Shown here: in pieces, positions 8,202 to 16,398 of the stretch
Position numbering within the stretch: the stretch's first letter is position 1
Layout: each line of letters opens with the position of its first letter
From: Companilactobacillus bobalius
GTDB taxonomy: Bacteria > Bacillota > Bacilli > Lactobacillales > Lactobacillaceae
Direction of reading: 5' to 3'
DNA: 64,000 nt
NCBI RefSeq assembly: GCF_009764355.1
Contig: NZ_LNUA01000031.1
Coordinates: 62,001-126,000 of the forward strand
Notes under the pieces: generated by a model
What the model was told of the DNA's origin: nothing
What the model saw: the letters and a program-made list of their open reading frames with translations, nothing else
The model's database searches: none
Program-made: the position numbers and the translations under genes

Positions 8202-9214
8202 ATCAAATGCCCTTGAAAGAACTTGTAGGACACATGAAATCTCTAATTGGAGCCAAATTAGAATTGGAACAATTAGGCAAAGAATTTATTCAAGATGTCA
8301 ATCAATATACAGAGTCGTTCAATCAAAAAGTAGATCAAATTGATGGTCGATATGAGGATTTTGCATATGTATGTCGTCATCCTAATGAAGAAGCATATTG
8401 TGCTAAGCATAATGGAATGTTGCCACAGACTAAACCGATTGATTATTTCCGAAGAACATTTTCTAATAGAGCTATTGTATTAGGTATTATTATGTGGATA
8501 ATTCCAATTACACGTATTCTGGGAATACCTCTTTTAATTCTGGGAATTATTTTCCATTCTTTTGCCAAACGTGGATATAGAATTTCTCAACCGATTGCAA
8601 GTTTAAAAAATCATTTAATAGTTTCAAAAAAGAATAGCATCCTAAATGCTGATAAGAAATATTGTCAAGATCATGACTGCAGTGATACTACTTTGAAAGA
8701 AAAATTTAAATATGATTCAAGTTTGACACCAATTTATTCGGCTTTTACAGATCAAGTCAAGCTTGATAAAAACCAGGCAGAATATAAATTAAGTTATTAT
8801 AGTGAAGTTATTCGACAAAACATTGTATATTTTCCTAAAACGGCGACTGATAATATGCATTACTTTTTTGAAATATATAAAACCCTATTAGAGGGAGTTC
8901 CCACTTGGGAAAAAGCCCTGAGATATGTGGGTCAAAATCAAAAAATTGAAGAAATGAAAGATACTCTTACTGATGCAATTAAAAATGCGACTTCAGAAAT
9001 TACACAAGAAATTAGAAGTGCCACAAGTAAGGTAACATCAGAACTTAAGAAGAATAATGAAATGTTAAATAACGTAGCCCAAGAAACACATCGTCAAACC
9101 GATGCCATTAATTACTGGAATACTGTTCAAACTACTATGGAAGCATATCAAATTAGTGTTATGAACGAAACCAGAAAGAACACTGAAACTATAGCTGCAC
9201 AATATCGTAACTAA
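8153..9214 (+). CDS. Membrane protein with C-terminal coiled coil, unknown function
   Basis: 353 residues. An acidic N-terminal helix region is followed by one hydrophobic hairpin (about residues 103-140) and a long cytoplasmic-type C-terminus; residues about 265-350 (SEITQEIRSATSKVTSELKK) look like a coiled coil. A cysteine/histidine-containing segment (YVCRHPNEEAYCAKHNG) near residues 64-80 could bind a metal, but this is a guess. Family not recognised. The start is uncertain because of the overlapping small ORF; the gene may be frameshifted. It ends at a terminator shared with the convergent acetyltransferase. Confidence 0.6.
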   Translation: MGNYNYDWSFDDTERLNQMPLKELVGHMKSLIGAKLELEQLGKEFIQDVNQYTESFNQKVDQIDGRYEDFAYVCRHPNEEAYCAKHNGMLPQTKPIDYFRRTFSNRAIVLGIIMWIIPITRILGIPLLILGIIFHSFAKRGYRISQPIASLKNHLIVSKKNSILNADKKYCQDHDCSDTTLKEKFKYDSSLTPIYSAFTDQVKLDKNQAEYKLSYYSEVIRQNIVYFPKTATDNMHYFFEIYKTLLEGVPTWEKALRYVGQNQKIEEMKDTLTDAIKNATSEITQEIRSATSKVTSELKKNNEMLNNVAQETHRQTDAINYWNTVQTTMEAYQISVMNETRKNTETIAAQYRN

Positions 9215-9219
9215 AAAAA

Positions 9220-9248
9220 GGTACTTCCGTTCACGGAAGTACCTTTTT
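9220..9248. terminator. Bidirectional intrinsic terminator
   Basis: GGTACTTCCGT pairs with ACGGAAGTACC; A-run before and T-run after. The hairpin overlaps the stop codon of the - strand acetyltransferase gene. Confidence 0.88.
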
Positions 9249-9701
9249 GAGTCTAATCATATCTTTTAAAACTAATTTATTTTCGATGATTGGTTCGGAA
9301 TAGTTATCAACAAAAAAATTGTTATCAATGTTAACAACTCGAAAACCGCATTTTTGATAAAGGTAGAGTTGTGCAAAACTAGTGCTACCAGTTCCAATTT
9401 CAATTGTCTTGTAATTGTGTTTCTTAGCCCAATCACAAGTAAAGTTAATTAGATACTCGCCTAGACCATGATTACGATGTTTTCCATCCACAGCAATATT
9501 CACAATTTCCACTGTTTTTGGGTGAGTGTCTAACAGTAAAACCACGCCCAATAAATCTTTTCCACAGACTAATTCAAATTTATAGGCTCGTGGTAAATAG
9601 CTTTTAATTATTTCTTGAGACGGATCGGCCTCTAAAAATAGTTGCCTGTGTTTATCGGTGATTTGTTTGATAGGTTGAATTTTATTTTCTGATTTGTCCA
9701 T
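9231..9701 (-). CDS. GNAT-family N-acetyltransferase
   Basis: 156 residues with the GNAT acetyl-CoA signature NIAVDGKHRNHGLGEYLI, where R-N-H-G-L-G is the pyrophosphate-binding loop (about residues 76-81), and a C-terminal segment LYLYQKCGFRVV typical of the last strand-helix. It would transfer an acetyl group to an unknown amine. The gene starts inside the end of proA (20 bp overlap) with a GGTACAAGGCG ribosome site, so it is co-transcribed with proA and probably translationally coupled. Whether it acts in proline metabolism is unknown. Confidence 0.82.
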   Translation of the reverse strand: MDKSENKIQPIKQITDKHRQLFLEADPSQEIIKSYLPRAYKFELVCGKDLLGVVLLLDTHPKTVEIVNIAVDGKHRNHGLGEYLINFTCDWAKKHNYKTIEIGTGSTSFAQLYLYQKCGFRVVNIDNNFFVDNYSEPIIENKLVLKDMIRLKKVLP

Positions 9702-10929
9702 CGCCTTGTACCAGATACTTTGTTGTTGTTAGTTCGTTGGCACCCATGGGACCTCTAGCGTGTAGCTTTTGAGTACTAATACCAATTTCAGCACCGAAAC
9801 CGAATTGTTGCCCATCAGTGAAACGAGTTGAGGCGTTAGTGTAAACAACTGCGGCATCAATTTGTTTCATGAATTGGCGACTGCTACTATAGTTTTCGGT
9901 AATAATTGATTCGCTATGCTTAGTGTTGTATTTGTTGATGTGTTTGATAGCATCGTCAATTGAATCGACAATTTTAATGGCAATAATATAGTCGTCGTAT
10001 TCGGTACCCCAATCTTCTTCAGTAGCAGGCACAATATCAGGTACGATAGCTTTAGATAAAGTGTCGCCACGGACTTCAACACTATTAGCTCTTAAAGCAT
10101 CAAAAAGTTCAGGCAAAAATTGATTAGCAATGTCGCGATGTAAAATTACTTTTTCAGCGGCATTGCAAACGGAAGGGCGCTGAACTTTGGCATTGATGAT
10201 AATCTTAAGAGCTTTGTCCAAATCGGCATCCTTATCAACATAGATATGGCAATTACCAGCACCGGTTTCAATAATCGGAACTTTAGCTTTGTCGACGACC
10301 ATCTTGATAAATTTACCACTACCACGAGGAATCAAGACATCAATGTATTGGTTCAATTCCATCATTTTTTGAGCTGTTTCATGACTAACATCATCGATCA
10401 ATTGAACAGCATCTTGGTTAATACCGACTTTTTGAAGGGCATGACGTAAAGTTTCTGAGAGAGCAATGTTGGAATTGATAGCTTCCTTACCACCACGCAA
10501 AATAACAGCATTACCGGCTTTAAAACATAAGCCGGCGGCATCAACGGTAACGTTAGGACGAGCTTCGTAAATCATTCCAATAACACCTAAGGGGACACGC
10601 TCTTGAGTAATGTCGAGCCCGCTAGTTGTTTGCCAGCCACGATCAACTTTGCCAATGGGGTCAGGTAGTTCGACAACTTGACGTAAGCCGTTAGCCATAT
10701 CATTGATACGATCAGGTGTAAGCAACAAACGATCAAGCATCGCTTTTTTAGTACCGTTCTCCTTAGCTTTGTCATAGTCCTCTTTGTTAGCAGCGACAAT
10801 TTCCTTAGTATTCAATACTAGACTGTCGGCCATAGTCAAAAGGGCTGTATTTTTTTCTTTGGAACCTAGTTGTCCTAATTCAAAGGCAGCATCTTGGGCT
10901 TTTTGGCCCATTTCTTCGAGATTAGTCAT
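9682..10929 (-). CDS. proA: Gamma-glutamyl phosphate reductase
   Basis: 415 residues. Contains GVIGMIYEARPNVTVDAAG, CFKAGNAVILRGGKEAI and the catalytic cysteine in PSVCNAAEK, all standard for ProA. It reduces gamma-glutamyl phosphate to glutamate semialdehyde, the second step of proline synthesis from glutamate. AGGAG lies 9 nt before ATG 10929; the GTG at 10938 is part of that ribosome site region. proB lies two genes upstream, separated by a MarR gene. An extended -10 (TGATATACT) at 10964-10972 suggests an additional promoter of its own. Confidence 0.95.
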   Translation of the reverse strand: MTNLEEMGQKAQDAAFELGQLGSKEKNTALLTMADSLVLNTKEIVAANKEDYDKAKENGTKKAMLDRLLLTPDRINDMANGLRQVVELPDPIGKVDRGWQTTSGLDITQERVPLGVIGMIYEARPNVTVDAAGLCFKAGNAVILRGGKEAINSNIALSETLRHALQKVGINQDAVQLIDDVSHETAQKMMELNQYIDVLIPRGSGKFIKMVVDKAKVPIIETGAGNCHIYVDKDADLDKALKIIINAKVQRPSVCNAAEKVILHRDIANQFLPELFDALRANSVEVRGDTLSKAIVPDIVPATEEDWGTEYDDYIIAIKIVDSIDDAIKHINKYNTKHSESIITENYSSSRQFMKQIDAAVVYTNASTRFTDGQQFGFGAEIGISTQKLHARGPMGANELTTTKYLVQGDGQIRK

Positions 10930-10995
10930 TATTTTCACTCCTAAAACGCTTTCTAATGTTTTAAGTATATCAGTTATTGGAAAAAGTAGTTACGC

Positions 10996-11022
10996 AAAAA
11001 AATAGTGGACCAATGTCCACTA
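10996..11022 (-). terminator. Terminator in the proA leader / marR 3' end
   Basis: On the - strand TAGTGGAC pairs with GTCCACTA, followed by seven T residues. It lies 90 nt downstream of the marR stop and 67 nt before the proA start. Confidence 0.8.
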
Positions 11023-11080
11023 CTTTCTTGTCTAAGTAATTTTAATTTTTTTGCGTTGTGTTGTTGTCAACGTAATTAGT

Positions 11081-11108
11081 ATTCTACTCTATTTTATGTG
11101 GCTGTCAA
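11081..11108 (-). promoter_or_regulatory. Promoter-like site between marR and proA
   Basis: TTGACA (11103-11108) and TAGAAT (11081-11086) with 16 bp between, on the - strand, directly after the marR stop. Transcription from here would run about 75 nt into the terminator at 10996-11022, so it could produce a small RNA or a terminator-controlled proA leader. Confidence 0.5.
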
Positions 11109-11113
11109 CATAT

Positions 11114-11539
11114 TTAACTGTTATTAATATTTTGACTAATCTTGCCAATCATTTCTAAGAAGAGACGTTGTTCCTCAGTACTTAAACCTTCAGTGGTACT
11201 TTTTTCAGCTTCCAAAAGAATAGCGTGTAGTTTTTTTGCCATTTCAGTACCACTGTTAGTTAAGCTAACGAGTGTTATACGTTTATCTTCTTTAGATTTA
11301 GAAGTTGTTACCAAGCCAGCTTTAGTCATACGGTTGATTGATTTGGCAATAGTTGAGTGGTCGACACATAAAGTAGTGACTAATTTATTTTGTGAAACAT
11401 TATTATTTTTGAATAATTCCAGTAGAATCATATCCTGACCAGGGTAGAGTCCCAAAGGTCGAATTCTTTTAGTAGCGAGATTCTTGTAACTAGTAATCAA
11501 AGTAACGATAGCTTTGGCAATAGGGTATTCGTTGTTCAT
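11114..11539 (-). CDS. MarR-family transcriptional regulator
   Basis: 141 residues with a winged helix: SQNKLVTTLCVDHSTIAKSI is the recognition region (about residues 48-67) and DKRITLVSLTNSGTEMAK is the wing and following helix. CTACAGGAGG precedes ATG 11539; the longer in-frame version to 11635 runs back into proB and is rejected. It starts 16 bp after the proB stop, so it is in the proB operon, an unexpected place for a MarR gene. Its target and inducer are unknown; proline genes are the obvious first candidates. Confidence 0.85.
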   Translation of the reverse strand: MNNEYPIAKAIVTLITSYKNLATKRIRPLGLYPGQDMILLELFKNNNVSQNKLVTTLCVDHSTIAKSINRMTKAGLVTTSKSKEDKRITLVSLTNSGTEMAKKLHAILLEAEKSTTEGLSTEEQRLFLEMIGKISQNINNS

Positions 11540-11555
11540 ATTTTCCTCCTGTAGG

Positions 11556-12368
11556 TCATTGAATGTTTTTGGAGAAGAGAGTCCCAACTGCATCGCCGGA
11601 AAGAATATTGAAAATAACATCAGGATTTTTACCATTTGTAAGAACCATCTGTTGATTATGTTTCAAAATTAATTCTGCGGCTTTTAGTTTAGTTGTCATA
11701 CCACCAGTTCCATATTTAGTTCCGTGACCACCAGCAGCGGCAATAATATCAGGATTGATTTTGTTGATACTGTCGATTAAATGAGCATCAGGAACTTTGA
11801 GTGGATTAGCTGAATAGAAACCATCAATATCTGATAACATGATTAATAAATCAGCATCGACTAAATTAGTTACGATAGCCGACAATTGGTCGTTATCACC
11901 AAATTTAGTGTGATGATCCAATTCAGAAACAGTTACAGTATCATTTTCGTTGACGATAGGGATGGCATTGTCCATTGACATCAATTCTTGGAAACTGTTC
12001 ATCACATTAGTATGACTTTCGGGATAATCGATTATATCACGAGTAATCAACATTTGGGCGACTGACATTCCATATTCGTGAAAGGCTTCATTGTAAATCT
12101 GCATCAATTCTGCTTGTCCAACAGCGGCAACAGCTTGTTGTTTGGAAATTTTGATAGGACGCTTATCGATTCCCAGTACCCCCATACCGACACCAATAGC
12201 TCCAGATGAAACAAGAACGACATCTTTACCATCTTTTTTTAAAGTGCTAAGTACATGAGCTAGTTCTTTAATAACTTCTAAGTTGATTTTGCTGTTTTGA
12301 CGAATCAGAGTACTAGTACCAACTTTGACTACGATTCGATCACCATAAATTTGGCGCTTATTTTGCAT
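11556..12368 (-). CDS. proB: Glutamate 5-kinase
   Basis: 270 residues, an amino-acid kinase fold with VVKVGTSTLI at the N-terminus, VLVSSGAIGVGMGVL, NENDTVTVSELDH and FGDNDQLSAIVTNL. It phosphorylates glutamate with ATP to start proline synthesis. The length matches the short ProB type without a C-terminal PUA domain, which is usual in lactobacilli. I choose ATG 12368 because AGAGG is 9 nt upstream; ATG 12377 is too close to that site. It leads the unit proB-marR and probably proA-acetyltransferase. Confidence 0.93.
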   Translation of the reverse strand: MQNKRQIYGDRIVVKVGTSTLIRQNSKINLEVIKELAHVLSTLKKDGKDVVLVSSGAIGVGMGVLGIDKRPIKISKQQAVAAVGQAELMQIYNEAFHEYGMSVAQMLITRDIIDYPESHTNVMNSFQELMSMDNAIPIVNENDTVTVSELDHHTKFGDNDQLSAIVTNLVDADLLIMLSDIDGFYSANPLKVPDAHLIDSINKINPDIIAAAGGHGTKYGTGGMTTKLKAAELILKHNQQMVLTNGKNPDVIFNILSGDAVGTLFSKNIQ

Positions 12369-12470
12369 TTTTTCCATCCTCTAAAAATAATTGATTAAGT
12401 TTGTTGACTATTTAACACTAATATTATTATGCTAAGGCAAGAAGTGAAATAAGAAAAGGGTGTATTTAAA

Positions 12471-12749
12471 TTGTATAAAGTATTAATCGTGCTTCACGAA
12501 GGCGACGACTATATCCGCATGAATAAAGTTTACATTGAAAGTATGCCCGTTGCTGGACAATATATCATTCATACAGATGGTTTGGCCTATTATGTAGAAG
12601 AAGTAACCACCTTTGTTGGTTATGTAAGTAGTAAGGGCGCTATTGCAATAGTAGTTGTTCATCCAGCTCCTAAGGATTCAGCTGTTAATAAGTTATATGG
12701 TGTAGATATTGAACGGGATTTGGATGATCCTGAATATAATAAAAATTAA
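12471..12749 (+). CDS. Small conserved-looking protein, unknown function
   Basis: 92 residues starting at TTG 12471 with AAAAGGGTG about 8 nt upstream; no alternative ATG is in frame nearby. It is a soluble alpha/beta-like sequence with alternating hydrophobic strands (MYKVLIVLHEG, AIAIVVVHPAP) and an acidic C-terminus. No family recognised. Divergent from proB. A structured repeat element begins 26 nt after its stop codon on the same strand. Confidence 0.6.
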   Translation: MYKVLIVLHEGDDYIRMNKVYIESMPVAGQYIIHTDGLAYYVEEVTTFVGYVSSKGAIAIVVVHPAPKDSAVNKLYGVDIERDLDDPEYNKN

Positions 12750-12774
12750 ATAGTATTTTAAGGGTGAGTTTAAG

Positions 12775-12952
12775 ATGCCGCCCTCCACAAAAATCGGGAA
12801 TGCATTGGAACGCTATGGGCACGGCTTGAAGCTAATTATTTCACACTTCGTGCAAAATAATGGATCTTCAAGTCCGGCCTTATTGTAAACGGCAAAGCCG
12901 TTAACAATAATCTCATAGCTGAATGCATTTCCGATTTTTGTTTCGGGCTAGA
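12775..12952 (+). repeat. Structured repeat element, family I copy E1
   Basis: Begins ATGCCG 26 nt after a + strand stop codon. Outer stem 12787-12805 with 12923-12941; second arm CTTGAAG/CTTCAAG (12825-12831, 12866-12872) with ATTATTT/AAATAAT above it; third arm TTATTGT/ACAATAA with AACGGC-AAA-GCCGTT at its tip (12880-12909). Junction sequences GGAACGCTATGGGCAC and CATAGCTGA match copy E2 at 45599-45773. Confidence 0.75.
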
Positions 12953-13013
12953 TCCTATTCTTATTATTTATTTCGGGGTAAATAATAAATAGCTATTCGT
13001 TAGATGAATTAAA

Positions 13014-13085
13014 AGCAGTATCTATTTTATGGGATTAGTACACTTAAGTGTATTGAAAACTATGAATAAATACTGCTATTTTTTA
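13014..13085. terminator. Terminator shared by elements E1 and E3
   Basis: AGCAGTAT (13014-13021) pairs with ATACTGCT (13070-13077), with an inner AGTACACTT/AAGTGTATT arm; TTTTTT follows on + and TTTT on -. It lies between the convergent elements E1 and E3. Confidence 0.65.
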
Positions 13086-13137
13086 TCAGTTATTTCAAAA
13101 ATTTAGAAAAGAAACAATACATAGAATACGTTTACTA

Positions 13138-13298
13138 GTCTGGAGTAACAAATCCAATTGGTCTCAGCTGTGAAATTGTCCTTAGTGGGTTTCCCACTTA
13201 GGACAAGACCAGTATTTGAGATAATTGTGAACTTCAATTAGCTCAAATCTGTGTCCACAGCGTTCCAGACCAATTGGATTTGTTGCGGAAGACGGCAT
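13138..13298 (-). repeat. Structured repeat element, family I copy E3
   Basis: Reverse orientation. Perfect 18-bp outer stem (13147-13164 with 13267-13284), arm ATTTGAG/CTCAAAT (13214-13220, 13242-13248), and arm TTGTCC/GGACAA with AGTGGG/CCCACT at its tip (13176-13206). On the - strand it begins ATGCCGTCTTCC exactly as E2 and keeps GGAACGCTGTGGACAC and CAGCTGA, although nearly all paired bases differ from E1 and E2. Confidence 0.75.
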
Positions 13299-13445
13299 AT
13301 TTCACATAAAATTAATAAGAAAAACGTAATTTACAAATGTAGGCTTGCAATTTCTTGGTTTTAGTTTTAAATAGAAGCTGATAAGTCTATATTTGTAAAC
13401 TTTATTTTCGAGAATTGGTATTAACCAATGTTCATGCGCTTTAGA

Positions 13446-13593
13446 GCAAAAAAAATAAAGGCCTACCACTAGCCTTTATTTTTGCGAGAAATTTAAACCA
13501 GAGCCTACCACTAACCCTGATTCCTAAGCAGTTGAGAAGGAGTACTACTCTAAAAGGATAACAATGAAACATTGTTAGGTTAATACATCTCGC
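13446..13593 (-). ncRNA. Candidate small RNA with multi-arm structure and terminator
   Basis: On the - strand GCGAGA (13593-13588) pairs with TCTCGC (13489-13484), enclosing a hairpin AACAATG-TTT-CATTGTT and a larger arm that exposes CTCCTTCTC, complementary to ribosome binding sites. It is followed by a terminator, AATAAAGGC with GCCTTTATT and eight T residues (13446-13480). The 11-mer TAGTGGTAGGC occurs twice, 42 nt apart. The overall shape recalls regulatory RNAs such as 6S RNA, but I cannot assign a family. Confidence 0.45.
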
Positions 13594-13913
13594 CTATATA
13601 ACCAAATTAATTATAAGTCTGATATAAATTTATTTCTACAATTCAGGAAAATAATTTGAGCAAAAAAACAAGATTTTAAAAAGATTCATAAATTAAATAC
13701 ACTATTTTGTTGTATTTGATGACATCAATGACAGAGGATACATTGAATGTCATACTCTAAGTACGTGTAGAATACTGATATTATATAACTTGTTCAGAAA
13801 AGTATAAGTATTTTATATAAAACTGGAAGCACATCAGTGACATTGTGATACATAATGGACATTGATAAAGAGAGATTATTGCATATTGAGGATATCTTAT
13901 AGAGAAGGGTGGT

Positions 13914-14195
13914 ATGACTTTGAAAGAAGTACGCATTTCTAGCGTGGAACGTGATAACTTTATTCGATCAGTAGAGGAGTCTGTTGGATCTTTTAACTTG
14001 GGTCGTGAAGGATCATTAATAAGACTAGTGTTCAAGCACCTAGAATTACTAGAGTATAATGACAGTTTGGAAGACGAGTTAAATAACTTTCGACGTGATT
14101 TGATTGAATATGATATCAACACGGGTCATCGTCACAATCGTGATGTAGAGGAATTATTATTCAAAATTAAAAATCGTAATTTACCGTATATATAA
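13914..14195 (+). CDS. Small charged protein, unknown function
   Basis: 93 residues, highly charged and helical, without membrane segment or signal (LEYNDSLEDELNNFRRDLIE). AGAAGGGTGG precedes ATG 13914. A strong terminator follows. No family recognised; it is isolated behind the 1.16-kb gene-free stretch. Confidence 0.6.
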   Translation: MTLKEVRISSVERDNFIRSVEESVGSFNLGREGSLIRLVFKHLELLEYNDSLEDELNNFRRDLIEYDINTGHRHNRDVEELLFKIKNRNLPYI

Positions 14196-14199
14196 TATA

Positions 14200-14231
14200 A
14201 AGTAGGAATATTCTGTATTCCTACTTTTTTT
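14200..14231 (+). terminator. Intrinsic terminator
   Basis: AAGTAGGAATA pairs with TATTCCTACTT via a short TTCTG loop, followed by a T-run. Confidence 0.88.
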
Positions 14232-14270
14232 GTGCTTGATGCGATAATATTATGGTCATGAGGTGTGAAA

Positions 14271-15023
14271 ATGCTAAAAATAATTCCTAGATCTATCCAA
14301 GATGTGCCAACATTAGAAGTCATACAAGAAGAACTAATTAATGAACCTTTGCCACTAGTAGTTTTTTATCACGGTTGGCGTTCAGCCAAAGAACAAGTTT
14401 TGACACAGGCCAGAAAATTAGCGCAGAAAAATATTCGAGTTGTTTTACCTGATGCACCTAATCATGGAGAACGTCATGCGGATGTTTCCTCGGTACCTTC
14501 AGTGACTTTCTGGAACAGTATTCAAGGCAATCTCAGTGAATTCTCGCTAATTTGCCAGTACTATCAAAAAAGTGATTTGATAAAAGATCAAAAGATCGGT
14601 GTTGGTGGTTACTCGATGGGCGGTATCACTACGGCGGCTTTATTGACGCAACATCCAGAAATCACCGCTGCTACAGTAATCATGGGCACACCTAATTTAA
14701 AAGGTTATGCTCAATTGATTATTGATGATGCCCAAAAACGTAATTTATATATGCCAGCTGATTTTGATAAATTGGTAGCTTGGATCGGTAATTACGATCT
14801 CAATAGTCGGCCTGAAAAAATCAATCGCCGTCCAGTCTTATTTTGGCATGGGACTAAAGATCCACGAATTCCATATCGGATGTCAAAAGATTTCTTCGAT
14901 AATTTGCAAGGAAAAACTTATGGTGAGCAAGTAGCCTTTATTACTGGGTACAGAGCAGGGCATTTAGTGGAACCAAGATTGATGGATAAGATTGCTAATT
15001 TTTTTGAGTACTATTTAGAGTGA
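14271..15023 (+). CDS. Alpha/beta hydrolase
   Basis: 250 residues. Oxyanion-hole segment FYHGWRSAKE (about 31-40), nucleophile elbow GGYSMGG near residues 113-119, acid in HGTKDPRIP near 198 and His in AGHLVEP near 229, in the order expected of a serine hydrolase/esterase of the YitV type. Substrate unknown. GAGGTG lies 6 nt before ATG 14271. It overlaps the end of the convergent transporter reading frame by 13 bp. Confidence 0.85.
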   Translation: MLKIIPRSIQDVPTLEVIQEELINEPLPLVVFYHGWRSAKEQVLTQARKLAQKNIRVVLPDAPNHGERHADVSSVPSVTFWNSIQGNLSEFSLICQYYQKSDLIKDQKIGVGGYSMGGITTAALLTQHPEITAATVIMGTPNLKGYAQLIIDDAQKRNLYMPADFDKLVAWIGNYDLNSRPEKINRRPVLFWHGTKDPRIPYRMSKDFFDNLQGKTYGEQVAFITGYRAGHLVEPRLMDKIANFFEYYLE

Positions 15024-16398
15024 TTTGCTTTAGGAACGAAGATAAATAGGATACCAAGATTGATTAGTCCTAAGATGACTAAAACGATAAATGCATGTTG
15101 AGTACCAATGGCAGTTGATGTTGCAGTACTCAAATGAGTGTTATTTTGACTTTGAGCGATAATGGCGGAAACAATTGAAGTACCAGTAGCTCCAGCAAAC
15201 TGTTGTAAGGTGTTGAATAAGGCGTTACCGTCAGCTTGATCGTTGTTGGAAAGATATTTGAGACCGTCAGTCATAATGTTACCGAACGACATACCCATAC
15301 CTAACATGTAGATAATGTAGAACCAAATAATCATTGTGTTACTTAACTTCAGACTGAAAATTGTAAAGATAATCAATGAAATATTAGCCAGAGTTACACC
15401 GGATAAAATTGGAATTCTGGCGCCAACCTCGTCCAAAATTTTTCCACCTAAAGGAGCTAAAATAGCGCCGACAACTCCGGCAGGTAAAACGGCTAAACCG
15501 GCAACGGTGGCGTTATTACCGTTAACCAACTGAATATAGTTTGGCAGTATAAAGGCAAAACCTAGAGACAAGATCTGAAATAGGAAGAACTGAATAGGTG
15601 ACCACTAAAAATGTGATTTTTGAGGACACCTAAATTCAACAATGGTTCACTAAGACTGTTGGAGCGAAGGATGAACCAAATTAAACCGATAATTCCAATA
15701 ACAAAGGCTAAGATAACAGTTAAATTCATTTGGCTCATGTTACTGAAACCAAAGATAAGGCCAGTAAAAGTTAGAATCAAAGCAATTAAACTCGGCAAAT
15801 CAAATTTAGACTTTTGCAAAGGACTCTTTTGATTAATGTTTTTAATACCTAAAAAGAAAGAAATAATTAATACTGGTAGTAAGATGACAAAAATATAACG
15901 CCAACCGAATGAACTGACGACTAGGCCACCGAAAGTAGGACCAATAGCGGGAGCTACAGCTGTGATTAAGGTACCTAAGCCCATCATCAGACCGATTTTA
16001 CTTTCGGGAACATTTTCTAAAATGATATTGAACATTAAGGGTAAAGCAATTCCTGTTCCTAATCCTTGAATAACACGTCCTAAAAGAAGTGCAGGGAAGA
16101 TAGGGGCTATGGCGTCAATTAAAACCCCAAGAATGAAGAAGAGGTTTGCATAGATAAATAAAGTTTTAGTTTTAAAATTGCGTTTAAAAAATGAAGATAA
16201 GGGAACGATGATGGCAACGACTAACAGATAGATGGTAGTCATCCATTGAACAGTTGAAGTGTTGATGTTGAATTCTTTCATCAAAGTAGGGAAGGCTATG
16301 TTCATTGAAGTTTCAACGATAACCCCACAAAATGACATTAGCCCTGCCGCAATGACTGCCAGCAGAACTTTTAGTGGTATCTTTTCTTGATTTTCCAT
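15011..16398 (-). pseudogene. Frameshifted MFS multidrug transporter (EmrB/QacA, DHA2 type)
   Basis: Two frames together make a protein of about 460 residues. The first, from ATG 16398, has 278 codons with N-terminal DHA2 features (VIQGLGTGIALPLMFNIILE; AVAPAIGPTFGGLVV) and stops at 15562. The second carries LSLGFAFILPNYIQLVNG and the remaining membrane helices to 15011. The frame changes between about 15575 and 15605; reading the other frame there gives QFFLFQILSLGF, the expected helix. Either a genuine inactivating indel or a sequencing error. It starts on the last base of its MarR partner gene. Confidence 0.85.

Larger units (their letters stand above)
12750..13913. other. 1.16-kb gene-free stretch rich in RNA-like structures
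   Basis: No convincing protein gene. It holds family I element E1 (+), a shared terminator, element E3 (-), a 9-bp closed loop (TTTACAAAT with ATTTGTAAA, 13331-13401), a hairpin GAATTGG..CCAATGTTC (13413-13434), a candidate - strand RNA with terminator (13446-13593), and a palindrome TTGATGACATCAA (13716-13728). The part from 13600 to 13913 is AT-rich and otherwise shows nothing I can name. Confidence 0.6.

Noticed and set aside
12750..13300. CRISPR array or transposon ends
   Set aside because: The repeats are long imperfect palindromes in opposite orientations with different stems and no regular spacers; no transposase and no target-site duplication is visible.
13446..13593. 6S RNA or SRP RNA
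   Set aside because: The closed structure is suggestive, but the SRP core GGAAGGAAGCAGC-type motif is absent and I cannot verify a 6S open-bubble promoter mimic.
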